Shown: one piece after another, positions 16,156-21,829 of the stretch
How the letters are laid out: the number at the start of each line of letters is the position of its first letter
Position numbering within the stretch: the first letter of the stretch is position 1
Assembly: GCA_937899715.1 (NCBI GenBank)
Contig: CALCNX010000153.1
Location: 1-21,829, forward strand
Direction: 5' to 3'
Source of the DNA: an uncultured bacterium
GTDB lineage: Bacteria > Bacteroidota > Ignavibacteria > Kapaibacteriales > UBA4661
Length of the DNA: 21,829 nt
Notes under the pieces: model-generated
Told to the model about the DNA's origin: nothing
Database searches by the model: none
Seen by the model: the letters and a program-made list of their open reading frames with translations, nothing else
Made by a program: the position numbers and the translations under genes

Positions 16156-16175
16156 ATAGAACTTTCAAGTTCTAT
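16156..16175. repeat. Short perfect hairpin after the response regulator gene
   Basis: A 9-bp perfect inverted repeat (atagaactt and aagttctat) lies around two central bases, 80 bases after the response regulator stop. There is no T-run on either side, so it is a poor intrinsic terminator. It may be an operator or a weak termination or processing signal. Confidence 0.35.
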
Positions 16176-16310
16176 ACACCTACGTCTTTGCGGACGGTTT
16201 TCTCGCCCCACAAGAATTTCTAATTTGCATCATCACTTCAAATAACTCCTTTTTCTTTGAAGGATTTGTAATACTTTATTCACATCATTAGTATTTGAAA
16301 GAGATGCTTT

Positions 16311-16961
16311 ATGAAAACAGGTATAAAATCACAATCGTACAGCAGAATGTGGCTTGCAGTAATGTGTACGCTGGTCTTGGTGGCAGCAACAGCTTGCGGT
16401 CCGACAAAAGAAGACAAGGCAAAATATCACAGTGAAATCAAGGTCATTGTGGATAAAGCAGAGCGCAATGCAGAATTTGTCTCTAAGCTAATGAAGGCAG
16501 ATTCTTCGCAGAACGAATCAACTCAGGCGCAGATAGAAACGTTTAAGTCGGGCATCGTTACGCTTGAGAAGTATGACGCGGACTTGAAAAGTGCAAAAGC
16601 AGAGCTGGCAAAAGTGGCAGCACCGAAATTTGAAGAGTATAACCTGAAAGCCTCAACCGACAAATACTTCGACGCGCAAATCAAGGGCGTTGGAGAAACA
16701 AAAGTGATATTCCAAGAGCTTCAGAGCGCAATGCAACTCCTTGCCGATATTGAAAAAGAAACCGAAGAAAATGGCGAGGCATCGGAGGAAAAAAAGGCAA
16801 AATTGATGAAGCAGTTGGAATCCATCAATGCCGTCAAACAAAAACTTCAGGATATTGAAACAGCAATGCACAACGCAAAGAATGAAGTTCTGACCAATGA
16901 AGAGAAGTTTATTTTGCAAAACAGCCTCACGGTTACAAAATTTGTTTTTAGCAATCTGTAA
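16311..16961 (+). CDS. Helical putative lipoprotein, unknown function
   Basis: A 216-residue protein with a basic N-terminus, a hydrophobic stretch (about 14-27) and a lipobox-like ATAC-G ending at Cys29, so it should be a lipoprotein. The mature part is Lys/Glu/Ala-rich and almost wholly helical, with heptad-like stretches around 60-90 and 125-195 (LADIEKETEENGEASEEKKA lies in the second). This suggests a coiled-coil or helical-bundle periplasmic protein. I recognise no family. An AAAGAGA sequence 7 bases before the ATG is a usable ribosome binding site. The gene for a small secreted protein follows after 43 bases, before a single strong terminator, so the two probably form an operon. Confidence 0.85.
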   Translation: MKTGIKSQSYSRMWLAVMCTLVLVAATACGPTKEDKAKYHSEIKVIVDKAERNAEFVSKLMKADSSQNESTQAQIETFKSGIVTLEKYDADLKSAKAELAKVAAPKFEEYNLKASTDKYFDAQIKGVGETKVIFQELQSAMQLLADIEKETEENGEASEEKKAKLMKQLESINAVKQKLQDIETAMHNAKNEVLTNEEKFILQNSLTVTKFVFSNL

Positions 16962-17004
16962 CACCACCATCTTACTTGTTTCATTCCATTACAAAGGAAA
17001 TTAT

Positions 17005-17355
17005 ATGAAAAAATTCTTTTCTGCGTTCGCAGCGTTTGCTGTCATCGCTACATTATTTTTGTCAGCAACGGCTACACCAGTCAATGCGCGGGCGGCAAAA
17101 AAAACTATTAAGATGAAGAATACTACTAATTTCAATATAGATGAAATCTATATTGCCGACCCGGATGATCACAAATGGGGTTCGGACATTATGGATCCGA
17201 ATGAGGTTCTCACGCCGGGCGAAATCATCGAAATTGAGGTTGAATGCGGCGTGTGGGATGTAAAATTAGTCGCAGAAGATAAATCCACCTGCGAAATTGG
17301 TGGCATCAATCTTTGTGCTGCCACGCAATGGAATATTACGGCAAATTGTCGGTAG
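17005..17355 (+). CDS. Small secreted beta-rich protein
   Basis: A 116-residue protein with a clear signal peptide (MKKFFSAFAAFAVIATLFLS, cleavage probably near ATPVNA or NARA). The mature domain of about 85 residues begins with KKTIKMKNTTNFNIDEIYI, then has DDHKWGSDIM, LTPGEIIEIEVE, CGVWDVKLVAED and GINLC. This is the layout of a small family of periplasmic proteins that I recall only as uncharacterised (I/L-x-E-L/I-Y-I-S, then W-G-D, then C-x-W/Y-D-V/I-x-L/V). Cysteines at C87, C101, C107 and C115 (approximate) could form disulfides. AAAGGA 7 bases before the ATG is a good ribosome binding site. It is likely cotranscribed with the upstream lipoprotein. Confidence 0.85.
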   Translation: MKKFFSAFAAFAVIATLFLSATATPVNARAAKKTIKMKNTTNFNIDEIYIADPDDHKWGSDIMDPNEVLTPGEIIEIEVECGVWDVKLVAEDKSTCEIGGINLCAATQWNITANCR

Positions 17356-17408
17356 TCCAACGCCCAGGAGTCAGGATTTATAGATTAACACTCGGCACAG
17401 TTCTGTAT

Positions 17409-17443
17409 CAGACTAAGGAAAACTCCTTAGTCTGTTTTTTTTT
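17409..17443 (+). terminator. Strong intrinsic terminator
   Basis: An 11-bp perfect stem (17409-17419 with 17424-17434, cagactaagga against tccttagtctg) with the loop aaac is followed directly by nine T. It ends the lipoprotein/secreted-protein unit and is the clearest factor-independent terminator in the window. Confidence 0.93.
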
Positions 17444-17625
17444 GCCTCAAAGCAAACTGTCTTGTAATCTTGTCTCTTGATAAATATTTACAAAATTTTT
17501 ACGCTCGTATTCAATTTTATCTGATATTCGATGCAACTTTTTGCCACGATACGGAACATACTACTATAAACAAGATGCACCGAGTAATCGTGACAGAACA
17601 ACTGCACCAGATATTCTGACAGGAA

Positions 17626-18288
17626 ATGATCAAGCCCGAATTGGCATCAACACCACCGAGCATCGGCTTCAATAGAATACTTGAGGAGCAGCCTTTTCTT
17701 CAAGTATCCACAAAGCAAAGCCAGATAGAGGCATATTCCACCAAGATTTCGGAACACGAAACAGAGCGTAACGTAGAATTTCTGGCTCTCTTGCAATCGG
17801 CGGAACCATCTCTTTCACGTTTTGCTCGCGCCATGACACACGACCGAGAGTCTGCGCGTGACCTCGCCGCCGAAACGATACTCATTGCACTGGAAAAATT
17901 TCATACTCTCCAGAATAAAAAAGCCTTTTTGTCTTTTTTGCTAACCATCGCCAGCCGATTACACAAAAAAAAGCAATGGCGTTTACGCATCTGGAGCAAC
18001 TACAATGAAAATTCGGCACTGGAAAAAGCAGATGCAGGTACACAACCGGACACATCGGCAGATGTTACCATACTCTACCAAGCGCTTACACGCTTGAGCG
18101 CGGCGCAACGCGAAGCAATTGTACTTTTTGAAATTAATGGCTTGTCCCTTGAAGAAATTCAGATGATTCAAGGTGGCTCACTTTCCGGTATCAAATCTCG
18201 TGTTGCACGGGCACGTCAAAAATTAGCACAGCTTTTAGGCGTGAAGTCAGTGGCGAATGCTGCAACGTTGACAGAAGATACCCAGTAA
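17626..18288 (+). CDS. ECF-type RNA polymerase sigma factor
   Basis: A 220-residue sigma-70 family protein. Residues 1-45 form an extra, poorly conserved leader. Region 2 (about 48-112) contains LSRFARAMTHDRESARDLAA and ETILIALEKFHTLQNKKAFL, matching the core-binding and -10 recognition helices. A linker (about 115-140) precedes region 4 (about 142-200), with LSAAQREAIVLFEINGLSLE and the recognition helix GSLSGIKSRVARARQKL. The region 2/4-only build defines the extracytoplasmic-function group. The next gene on the same strand encodes a membrane-anchored protein with a cytoplasmic N-terminus, the usual position for its anti-sigma factor. The ATG at 17626 has AGGA only two bases away, so a later start is possible. 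Confidence 0.92.
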   Translation: MIKPELASTPPSIGFNRILEEQPFLQVSTKQSQIEAYSTKISEHETERNVEFLALLQSAEPSLSRFARAMTHDRESARDLAAETILIALEKFHTLQNKKAFLSFLLTIASRLHKKKQWRLRIWSNYNENSALEKADAGTQPDTSADVTILYQALTRLSAAQREAIVLFEINGLSLEEIQMIQGGSLSGIKSRVARARQKLAQLLGVKSVANAATLTEDTQ

Positions 18289-18369
18289 GCTAACCCAAAG
18301 CACAACATATTTTTGATATTTTATTGCTGCATTCTATTTTTTGCGGCACCCTACTTGAAACTTCCAACG

Positions 18370-19881
18370 ATGAACACTCAGTTTTCACATAACAACTCAG
18401 ACAACGACCCACAAAACGGTAGAGAATCTCGCTCCTCATTGAGCGAGCAACAAAAGCACTTGGAGGAATATTTTCAGGCTGCACGAACAGAAAACGTTCC
18501 GCTATTCACAAAACACGATATGCAGGAGATGGTACGCCATTCCACCATACACCCTAGACCGCGCTTTTTCCGCCACCTCCGCAGTACCATACAATATGCA
18601 CCGTTTCTTGCAATGGCTCTTGCGGGCGCTTTTTGTGTGACCATAGGATTCGGCATTGCGCATCTCCCAAGCTATCTCCAAGAGCGCACTCCTGAAACGC
18701 ACACAACTCCCTACAACACGGGACAAAATGAGGTTAATAACGGCGCTTTGACAAAGTCTTCATCCAGTACAGAACCATCATTAGCCAAGCATCCTTCAAA
18801 ATCTGAGTTTGACCGTTTGCCCGCAGCAAACAGACGACACAGTAAAAATGATACCGCTTCTGCTCAAAGCGTGAAGGAGGCAGACGCTCTCTTTCCGGTG
18901 TTTGCAGGCTTACCACCGAATCGAACAACACGCTTACAGTCAATTCATTTTTTGGAATTGGGCGCGGAAGAATTATCTCGGCTCGGCGTAACAATTTCCG
19001 GCAAAAGCACGGTAGAGATTATGCGGCGCTTACCGCTCAAGGATAGTTCTAAGCCAGCGCTTGTTGCTCTATGGACTGTTCACGCAGAATCACTACGCCC
19101 ATCTACACTTTTTTCTCACAATGACGAGCAAAAAAATGCGCCGATTCTTCTACCGTCGGAGTCTCTTCAGCGCAATGCTGTGGCTAGTATTCGCCCATAT
19201 ATCCTCACCGATACCCTTGGACGGACGCTCTCAATACTGCCGACTTCCGAGTCTCTGTCGGAATCTGCACAACAGCAATGGCAGCTTCTGTTTCGAGGCT
19301 ATGATTCGCGGGCAAAAAATGATACTACCATTACGCTCCTTGCTATTCGTCTGCAAGCTGCCCCCGGATTCCATGCGTCAGAATTGCGCAATATCGTGTT
19401 CTGGTATCGCGTCACGCCTGCACTTATCGAACTTTTGCCCGCACGGCTACAAGAACAGATGTACAGTGAACTGCGCGTTGGTGCTCTCTCCCAGCGCCTG
19501 ACAAACCAACGCAGCAAAGATTCCTACGCTGAGTATTCCAGCGAAAAATCATATACCTCTCAAACCTTGCCACCGTCAGCATACTATCTGGCACAAACAC
19601 AAACGCTTGTTCCAAACGTACTGACGCTTGGCTCGTCTATACAACGCGCAAAAAGTGGCAGTCCTCTACGAATATCATTTTCCCTTTACGAATCCCGTTC
19701 TCTTCGTATTACGCTGCACACCATATCTGGCTCGCTTGCACAAGAGTTCGTTTCAATGCCCGCAGCGATGGGACAGCAAACGGCAAACCTTGCACTACGA
19801 ACTGTTCCGGCGGGTATGTACTTACTTGTCTTTCGCACCGAATACAATGAAACTACCCTTCAGTACTTATTCGTCGAGTAA
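18370..19881 (+). CDS. Putative anti-sigma protein with sorting-like C-terminus
   Basis: A 503-residue protein starting at the ATG at 18370 (a TTG at 18313 would add 19 residues). The N-terminal 75 residues are hydrophilic and cytoplasmic, with LEEYFQAARTENVPLFTKHD, then a membrane helix at about 77-98 (YAPFLAMALAGAFCVTIGFG). The rest should be periplasmic: a Ser/Thr/Asn-rich linker (about 105-165), a mixed alpha/beta middle without recognisable motifs, and a beta-sandwich tail (about 430-503). The tail has ISFSLYESRSLRITLHTISG, then VPAGMYLLVF and a final YLFVE, the layout of T9SS type A sorting domains. Position after an ECF sigma gene and topology suggest an anti-sigma factor, but no ZAS or FecR motif is seen. 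A sorting domain on a membrane-anchored protein is unusual. Confidence 0.8.
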   Translation: MNTQFSHNNSDNDPQNGRESRSSLSEQQKHLEEYFQAARTENVPLFTKHDMQEMVRHSTIHPRPRFFRHLRSTIQYAPFLAMALAGAFCVTIGFGIAHLPSYLQERTPETHTTPYNTGQNEVNNGALTKSSSSTEPSLAKHPSKSEFDRLPAANRRHSKNDTASAQSVKEADALFPVFAGLPPNRTTRLQSIHFLELGAEELSRLGVTISGKSTVEIMRRLPLKDSSKPALVALWTVHAESLRPSTLFSHNDEQKNAPILLPSESLQRNAVASIRPYILTDTLGRTLSILPTSESLSESAQQQWQLLFRGYDSRAKNDTTITLLAIRLQAAPGFHASELRNIVFWYRVTPALIELLPARLQEQMYSELRVGALSQRLTNQRSKDSYAEYSSEKSYTSQTLPPSAYYLAQTQTLVPNVLTLGSSIQRAKSGSPLRISFSLYESRSLRITLHTISGSLAQEFVSMPAAMGQQTANLALRTVPAGMYLLVFRTEYNETTLQYLFVE

Positions 19882-20201
19882 TGCTCATTCTCATATCGAC
19901 GCGAACTCAAGCACTAATACCATGCTAGTTCCTGATAGAAACCCTAAAAATGTATAGATTTTTTTTCTGCAAACCCGCGTAGCCTTCATCTATACGTTCA
20001 CCCAATAATTTTCTGGCAGCACATTCTTGTCCAAGTCTGTTTGCTTCTTTTTTGGAAGTCCTCACAGTCTTGCACGCACTCTTTGTGTCTTTTTGAAATG
20101 AACGAGCAGGGTTCAAAGACTCTTCACACACACATTCGCAACAAACAATTTGGAGAAATACTCCTTTTTATTTTCACCGTTTACTTTTACGAGGTTTTAT
20201 T
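19882..20201. other. Intergenic stretch of 320 bases
   Basis: No confident gene is seen. On the minus strand 19925-20131 is open for 68 codons (the interior includes SKKEANRLGQECAARKLLGE); it could be a small helical protein but has no ribosome binding site or family match. The right end, from about 20140, is AT-rich and should hold the promoter and leader of the repeat-protein gene. This includes a small ggag-aaata-ctcc hairpin followed by T residues (20154-20172) and a gagg ribosome binding site 7 bases before the ATG. Confidence 0.4.
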
Positions 20202-20753
20202 ATGAACCGCATTTTTACTTCCACCGCACTAGCACTGTTCTTGCTTGCCGGCACAACATTGCTTGCTTCAGCCGGAGAAATCAACCGCTCGGTTGCACTC
20301 TCGAATAAAGAATTTTTACATAGCACAACGGACAAGCCCAGCACAAAAGGCTCTTTCTCGCTTGCGCTTCCCGATGTACACTTCCTCCAAAGCACAACAG
20401 ACAAGCCTAGCACGAAAGGCTCTTTCTCGCTTGCGCTTCCCGATGTACACTTCCTCCAAAGCACAACCGACAAACCCACCACGAAAGGCTCCTTCTCGCT
20501 TGTGCTTCCCGATGTGTACTTCCTCCAAAGCACAACCGACAAGCCCAGCACAAAAGGCTCCTTCTCCTTGAGAACCTCTTCAATACTACTCTCTCAAAGC
20601 AATGTCACGCTGAATGCCAACCATGGCATTGCCCTTAGCAAATACGCTAAAAGAAGTATTCTCCTTCTAATATTTGACAAGGGAGAAATTACTGAACAGC
20701 GATACGCCGCTTACATCGCAAGAAGAAATACGGCACTGATAAAACGAGGCTAA
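20202..20753 (+). CDS. Secreted protein with 23-residue tandem repeats
   Basis: A 183-residue protein with a signal peptide (MNRIFTSTALALFLLAGTTL, cleavage near ASA-GE at about 24). Residues 41-123 are 3.6 copies of a 23-residue unit beginning STTDKPSTKGSFSL and ending ALPDVHFLQ. A diverged half-copy, VALSNKEFLH, lies just before the first unit. The unit has a polar Thr/Ser/Lys half and a hydrophobic half, which could give stacked beta-strands. The C-terminal 60 residues are non-repetitive, basic and partly hydrophobic (RSILLLIFDK). I know no family for it. Base changes between copies are mostly silent, so the frame is under selection. It has its own terminator and stands alone. The product is periplasmic or extracellular. 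Confidence 0.85.
   Translation: MNRIFTSTALALFLLAGTTLLASAGEINRSVALSNKEFLHSTTDKPSTKGSFSLALPDVHFLQSTTDKPSTKGSFSLALPDVHFLQSTTDKPTTKGSFSLVLPDVYFLQSTTDKPSTKGSFSLRTSSILLSQSNVTLNANHGIALSKYAKRSILLLIFDKGEITEQRYAAYIARRNTALIKRG
20322..20570 (+). repeat. 69-bp tandem repeat array (3.6 units)
   Basis: Units start at 20322, 20391 and 20460, with a 42-base partial unit from 20529. Units 1 and 2 differ at 3 of 69 bases, all silent. Units 2 and 3 differ at 8, of which 5 are silent (amino-acid changes are Ser to Thr, Ala to Val and His to Tyr). The period is a multiple of three, so gain or loss of units keeps the frame, and copy number may vary between strains. Confidence 0.95.
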
Positions 20754-20787
20754 CTTCTTACCCATACCTGAAGACCAATATCAAACG

Positions 20788-20832
20788 AAAAGACAGATTG
20801 AAGATTATCTCTCAATCTGTCTTTTGCTTTTT
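20788..20832 (+). terminator. Intrinsic terminator after the repeat-protein gene
   Basis: A 14-bp perfect stem (20788-20801 with 20812-20825, aaaagacagattga against tcaatctgtctttt) with a 10-base loop is followed by gcttttt. Because the stem begins with A residues and ends with T residues, it may also work for transcripts arriving from the right. Confidence 0.88.
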
Positions 20833-20882
20833 GAGCCCTTGGACTTCGACATTCAATAAAAAAAATATACGCGGCAAAAACA

Positions 20883-20904
20883 TCCTGACACACTGTTGTC
20901 AGGA
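20883..20904. promoter_or_regulatory. Perfect 8-bp dyad near the VOC gene promoter
   Basis: tcctgaca and tgtcagga are separated by 6 bases, about 55 bases before the VOC gene start. A TATAAT box lies at 20922-20927, 18 bases after the dyad, so a protein bound here would sit at the -35 region. It is a possible operator for the VOC gene; no regulator gene is adjacent. Confidence 0.4.
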
Positions 20905-20921
20905 GCGTGTAGTATTTTGCA

Positions 20922-20927
20922 TATAAT
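20922..20927 (+). promoter_or_regulatory. Candidate -10 box of the VOC gene
   Basis: TATAAT lies 32 bases before the ATG at 20960. The nearest -35-like hexamer, ttgtca (20896-20901), is 20 bases upstream, longer than ideal, and overlaps the 20883-20904 dyad. If that is the real -35, the dyad would control it. Confidence 0.4.
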
Positions 20928-20959
20928 CAATTTCTTTCTCACTTCTCGGAATTGTCGTT

Positions 20960-21343
20960 ATGAAAATTCAACTGACTAGCGTTCTTGTTGACGACCAAGA
21001 TAAGGCACTCGCCTTTTACACTGAAATGCTGGGCTTTACCAAAAAACGTGATATACCAGTCGGCACATTTCGTTGGCTAACAGTTGTCTCGCCCACAGGT
21101 CACGACGATGTAGAACTCCTTCTGGAACCCAATCAACATCCGGCAGCAAAGACTTATCAGGAAGCTCTTCGGAAACAAGGAATACCGCTAACATCCTTCG
21201 CAGTGGATGATATAGAAAGCGAATACGAGAAAATGCTTCGCTTGGGTGTTACCTTCAGCATGAAGCCAAGTCCGGCAGGACAGACCAAAATTGCCGTCTT
21301 TGACGATACGTGTGGAAACTTAATACAAATCCATCAGGCGTAA
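20960..21343 (+). CDS. VOC-family (glyoxalase/bleomycin-resistance fold) protein
   Basis: A 127-residue protein made of two beta-alpha-beta-beta-beta halves. The first contains VLVDDQDKALAFYTEMLGFT at about 8-27 and the strand RWLTVVSP. The second contains SFAVDDIESEYEKMLRLGVT at about 79-98, and it ends FDDTCGNLIQIHQA, the usual closing strand with a Gly-Asn turn. The second-half Glu ligand position is replaced by Gln (LIQIHQ), and Glu54 in VELLLEP could be the first-half ligand, so metal binding may be incomplete. Such short VOC proteins include dioxygenases, lyases and resistance proteins; the specific role is unknown. It starts at the ATG at 20960, with a candidate promoter and dyad upstream. 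A DUF1801 gene follows after 73 bases, and the two may be cotranscribed. Confidence 0.92.
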   Translation: MKIQLTSVLVDDQDKALAFYTEMLGFTKKRDIPVGTFRWLTVVSPTGHDDVELLLEPNQHPAAKTYQEALRKQGIPLTSFAVDDIESEYEKMLRLGVTFSMKPSPAGQTKIAVFDDTCGNLIQIHQA

Positions 21344-21416
21344 ACAAATGTGGTGAGCGGTGCTTCATAATCGCACCTAATTCACAATTATTCCACCCAC
21401 ATTTTTAGGAAATAAA

Positions 21417-21803
21417 ATGAAAAAGCGGCAACCAATACCCAAGACAATTGATGAATACATCACGGACTTCCCAGAGGACGTACAAGAGATTTTGGAAAAA
21501 ATCCGAATAACAATTAAACAAGCAGCACCAGAAGCGGAAGAAACTATCAAGTATGCAATGCCAACCTTTGTGCTGAACGGTAATTTGGTGTACTTTGCTG
21601 CTTTCCAGCACCACATCGGTTTTTATCCCGTACCAACAGGAATAAAAGCATTTCAGGAAGAGCTTTCTGCATACAAAACCGGAAAAGGTTCCATTCAATT
21701 TCCCCTCGACCGCGAAATGCCTTTCGACCTCATCACGAAGATTGTCAAATTCAGAGTGATGGAAAACGTGGAACGCAGAGCAACAAAAACAGCAACAAAA
21801 AAG
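21417..21803 (+). CDS. DUF1801 protein, 3' end lost to adapter
   Basis: 129 genuine residues of a DUF1801 (YdhG-like) protein. Visible features are IDEYITDFPEDVQEILEKIR near the N-terminus, APEAEETIKYAMPTF at about 36-50, LVYFAAFQHHIGFYPVP at about 56-72, and KGSIQFPLDREMPFDLITKI at about 87-106. A Lys/Thr-rich tail follows. Family members are about 115-145 residues, so little is missing. AGGA lies 6 bases before the ATG at 21417. The B. subtilis relative has been proposed to be an iron chaperone, and other members are simply unknown. The frame stays open into 21804-21829, but those codons (RSEEHTSE) are translated sequencing adapter, not protein. Confidence 0.92.
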
Positions 21804-21829
21804 AGATCGGAAGAGCACACGTCTGAACT
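21804..21829 (+). other. Illumina TruSeq adapter remnant (artefact)
   Basis: The last 26 bases, beginning agatcggaagagcacacgtc, match the start of the Illumina TruSeq read-1 adapter exactly. The match begins abruptly within the DUF1801 gene and runs to the contig end. It is untrimmed adapter assembled onto the contig, not genome. Confidence 0.98.

Noticed and set aside
19925..20131. A minus-strand frame of 68 codons in the gap before the repeat-protein gene.
   Set aside because: It contains a plausible helical segment, but no family match, start signal or conservation evidence can be seen; it is kept only as a note in the intergenic entry.
20322..20570. A CRISPR array.
   Set aside because: The repeats are contiguous 69-bp units without spacers, are protein coding, and no cas genes are present.
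20174..20571. Long open frames in other phases and on the opposite strand across the tandem repeat.
   Set aside because: A repeat with a period divisible by three opens several frames at once. The silent-change pattern and signal peptide pick only the 20202-20753 frame.

Overview
The window reads as one end of a contig from a Bacteroidota/Chlorobiota-type (FCB group) bacterium. The evidence is a periplasmic two-component propeller histidine kinase, a C-terminal domain resembling a T9SS type A sorting domain, an Uma2-family protein, weak or absent Shine-Dalgarno sequences before most genes, and dispersed palindromic repeats. This lineage call is inference; there is no rRNA or other marker gene. 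The last 26 bases are Illumina TruSeq adapter, so the true genomic sequence stops at 21803.

Layout. 1-234 (minus) is the 5' part of a PaaI-type hotdog thioesterase. 478-3747 (minus) is an orphan TPR/PAS hybrid-sensor-like histidine kinase, with a long inverted repeat beyond its 3' end and a second palindrome inserted in frame in its ATPase domain. 3945-5861 (plus) holds an Uma2-like protein with a suspect active site, a MITE-like palindromic element, a small four-helix membrane protein and a LOG-family phosphoribohydrolase. 6038-8483 (plus) is a membrane protein, a TetR regulator and a short-chain dehydrogenase; the two promoters flanking this module share a 15-bp dyad that is a good candidate TetR operator. 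8642-9866 (minus) is a two-gene unit: a cytoplasmic VWA protein and a single-pass membrane protein. 10099-11778 (plus) is a FadD-type acyl-CoA ligase, closed by a terminator.

11866-16075 (plus) is a classic two-component pair: a 14-blade propeller histidine kinase and a NarL/LuxR-type response regulator. 16311-17355 is a lipoprotein plus a small secreted protein, closed by a strong terminator. 17626-19881 is an ECF sigma factor followed by a membrane-anchored putative anti-sigma protein with a sorting-domain-like C-terminus. 20202-20753 is a secreted protein built on a 23-residue tandem repeat. 20960 to the end is a VOC/glyoxalase-fold protein and a DUF1801 protein cut off by the adapter.

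Functionally the window is dominated by envelope sensing (two histidine kinases whose catalytic ends are close paralogues, a response regulator, an ECF/anti-sigma pair) and by acyl or lipid-related enzymes (thioesterase, SDR, acyl-CoA ligase). The least described parts are the TetR-centred three-gene module, the VWA/membrane-protein pair, the tandem-repeat secreted protein, and the palindromic elements, one of which has become protein coding.
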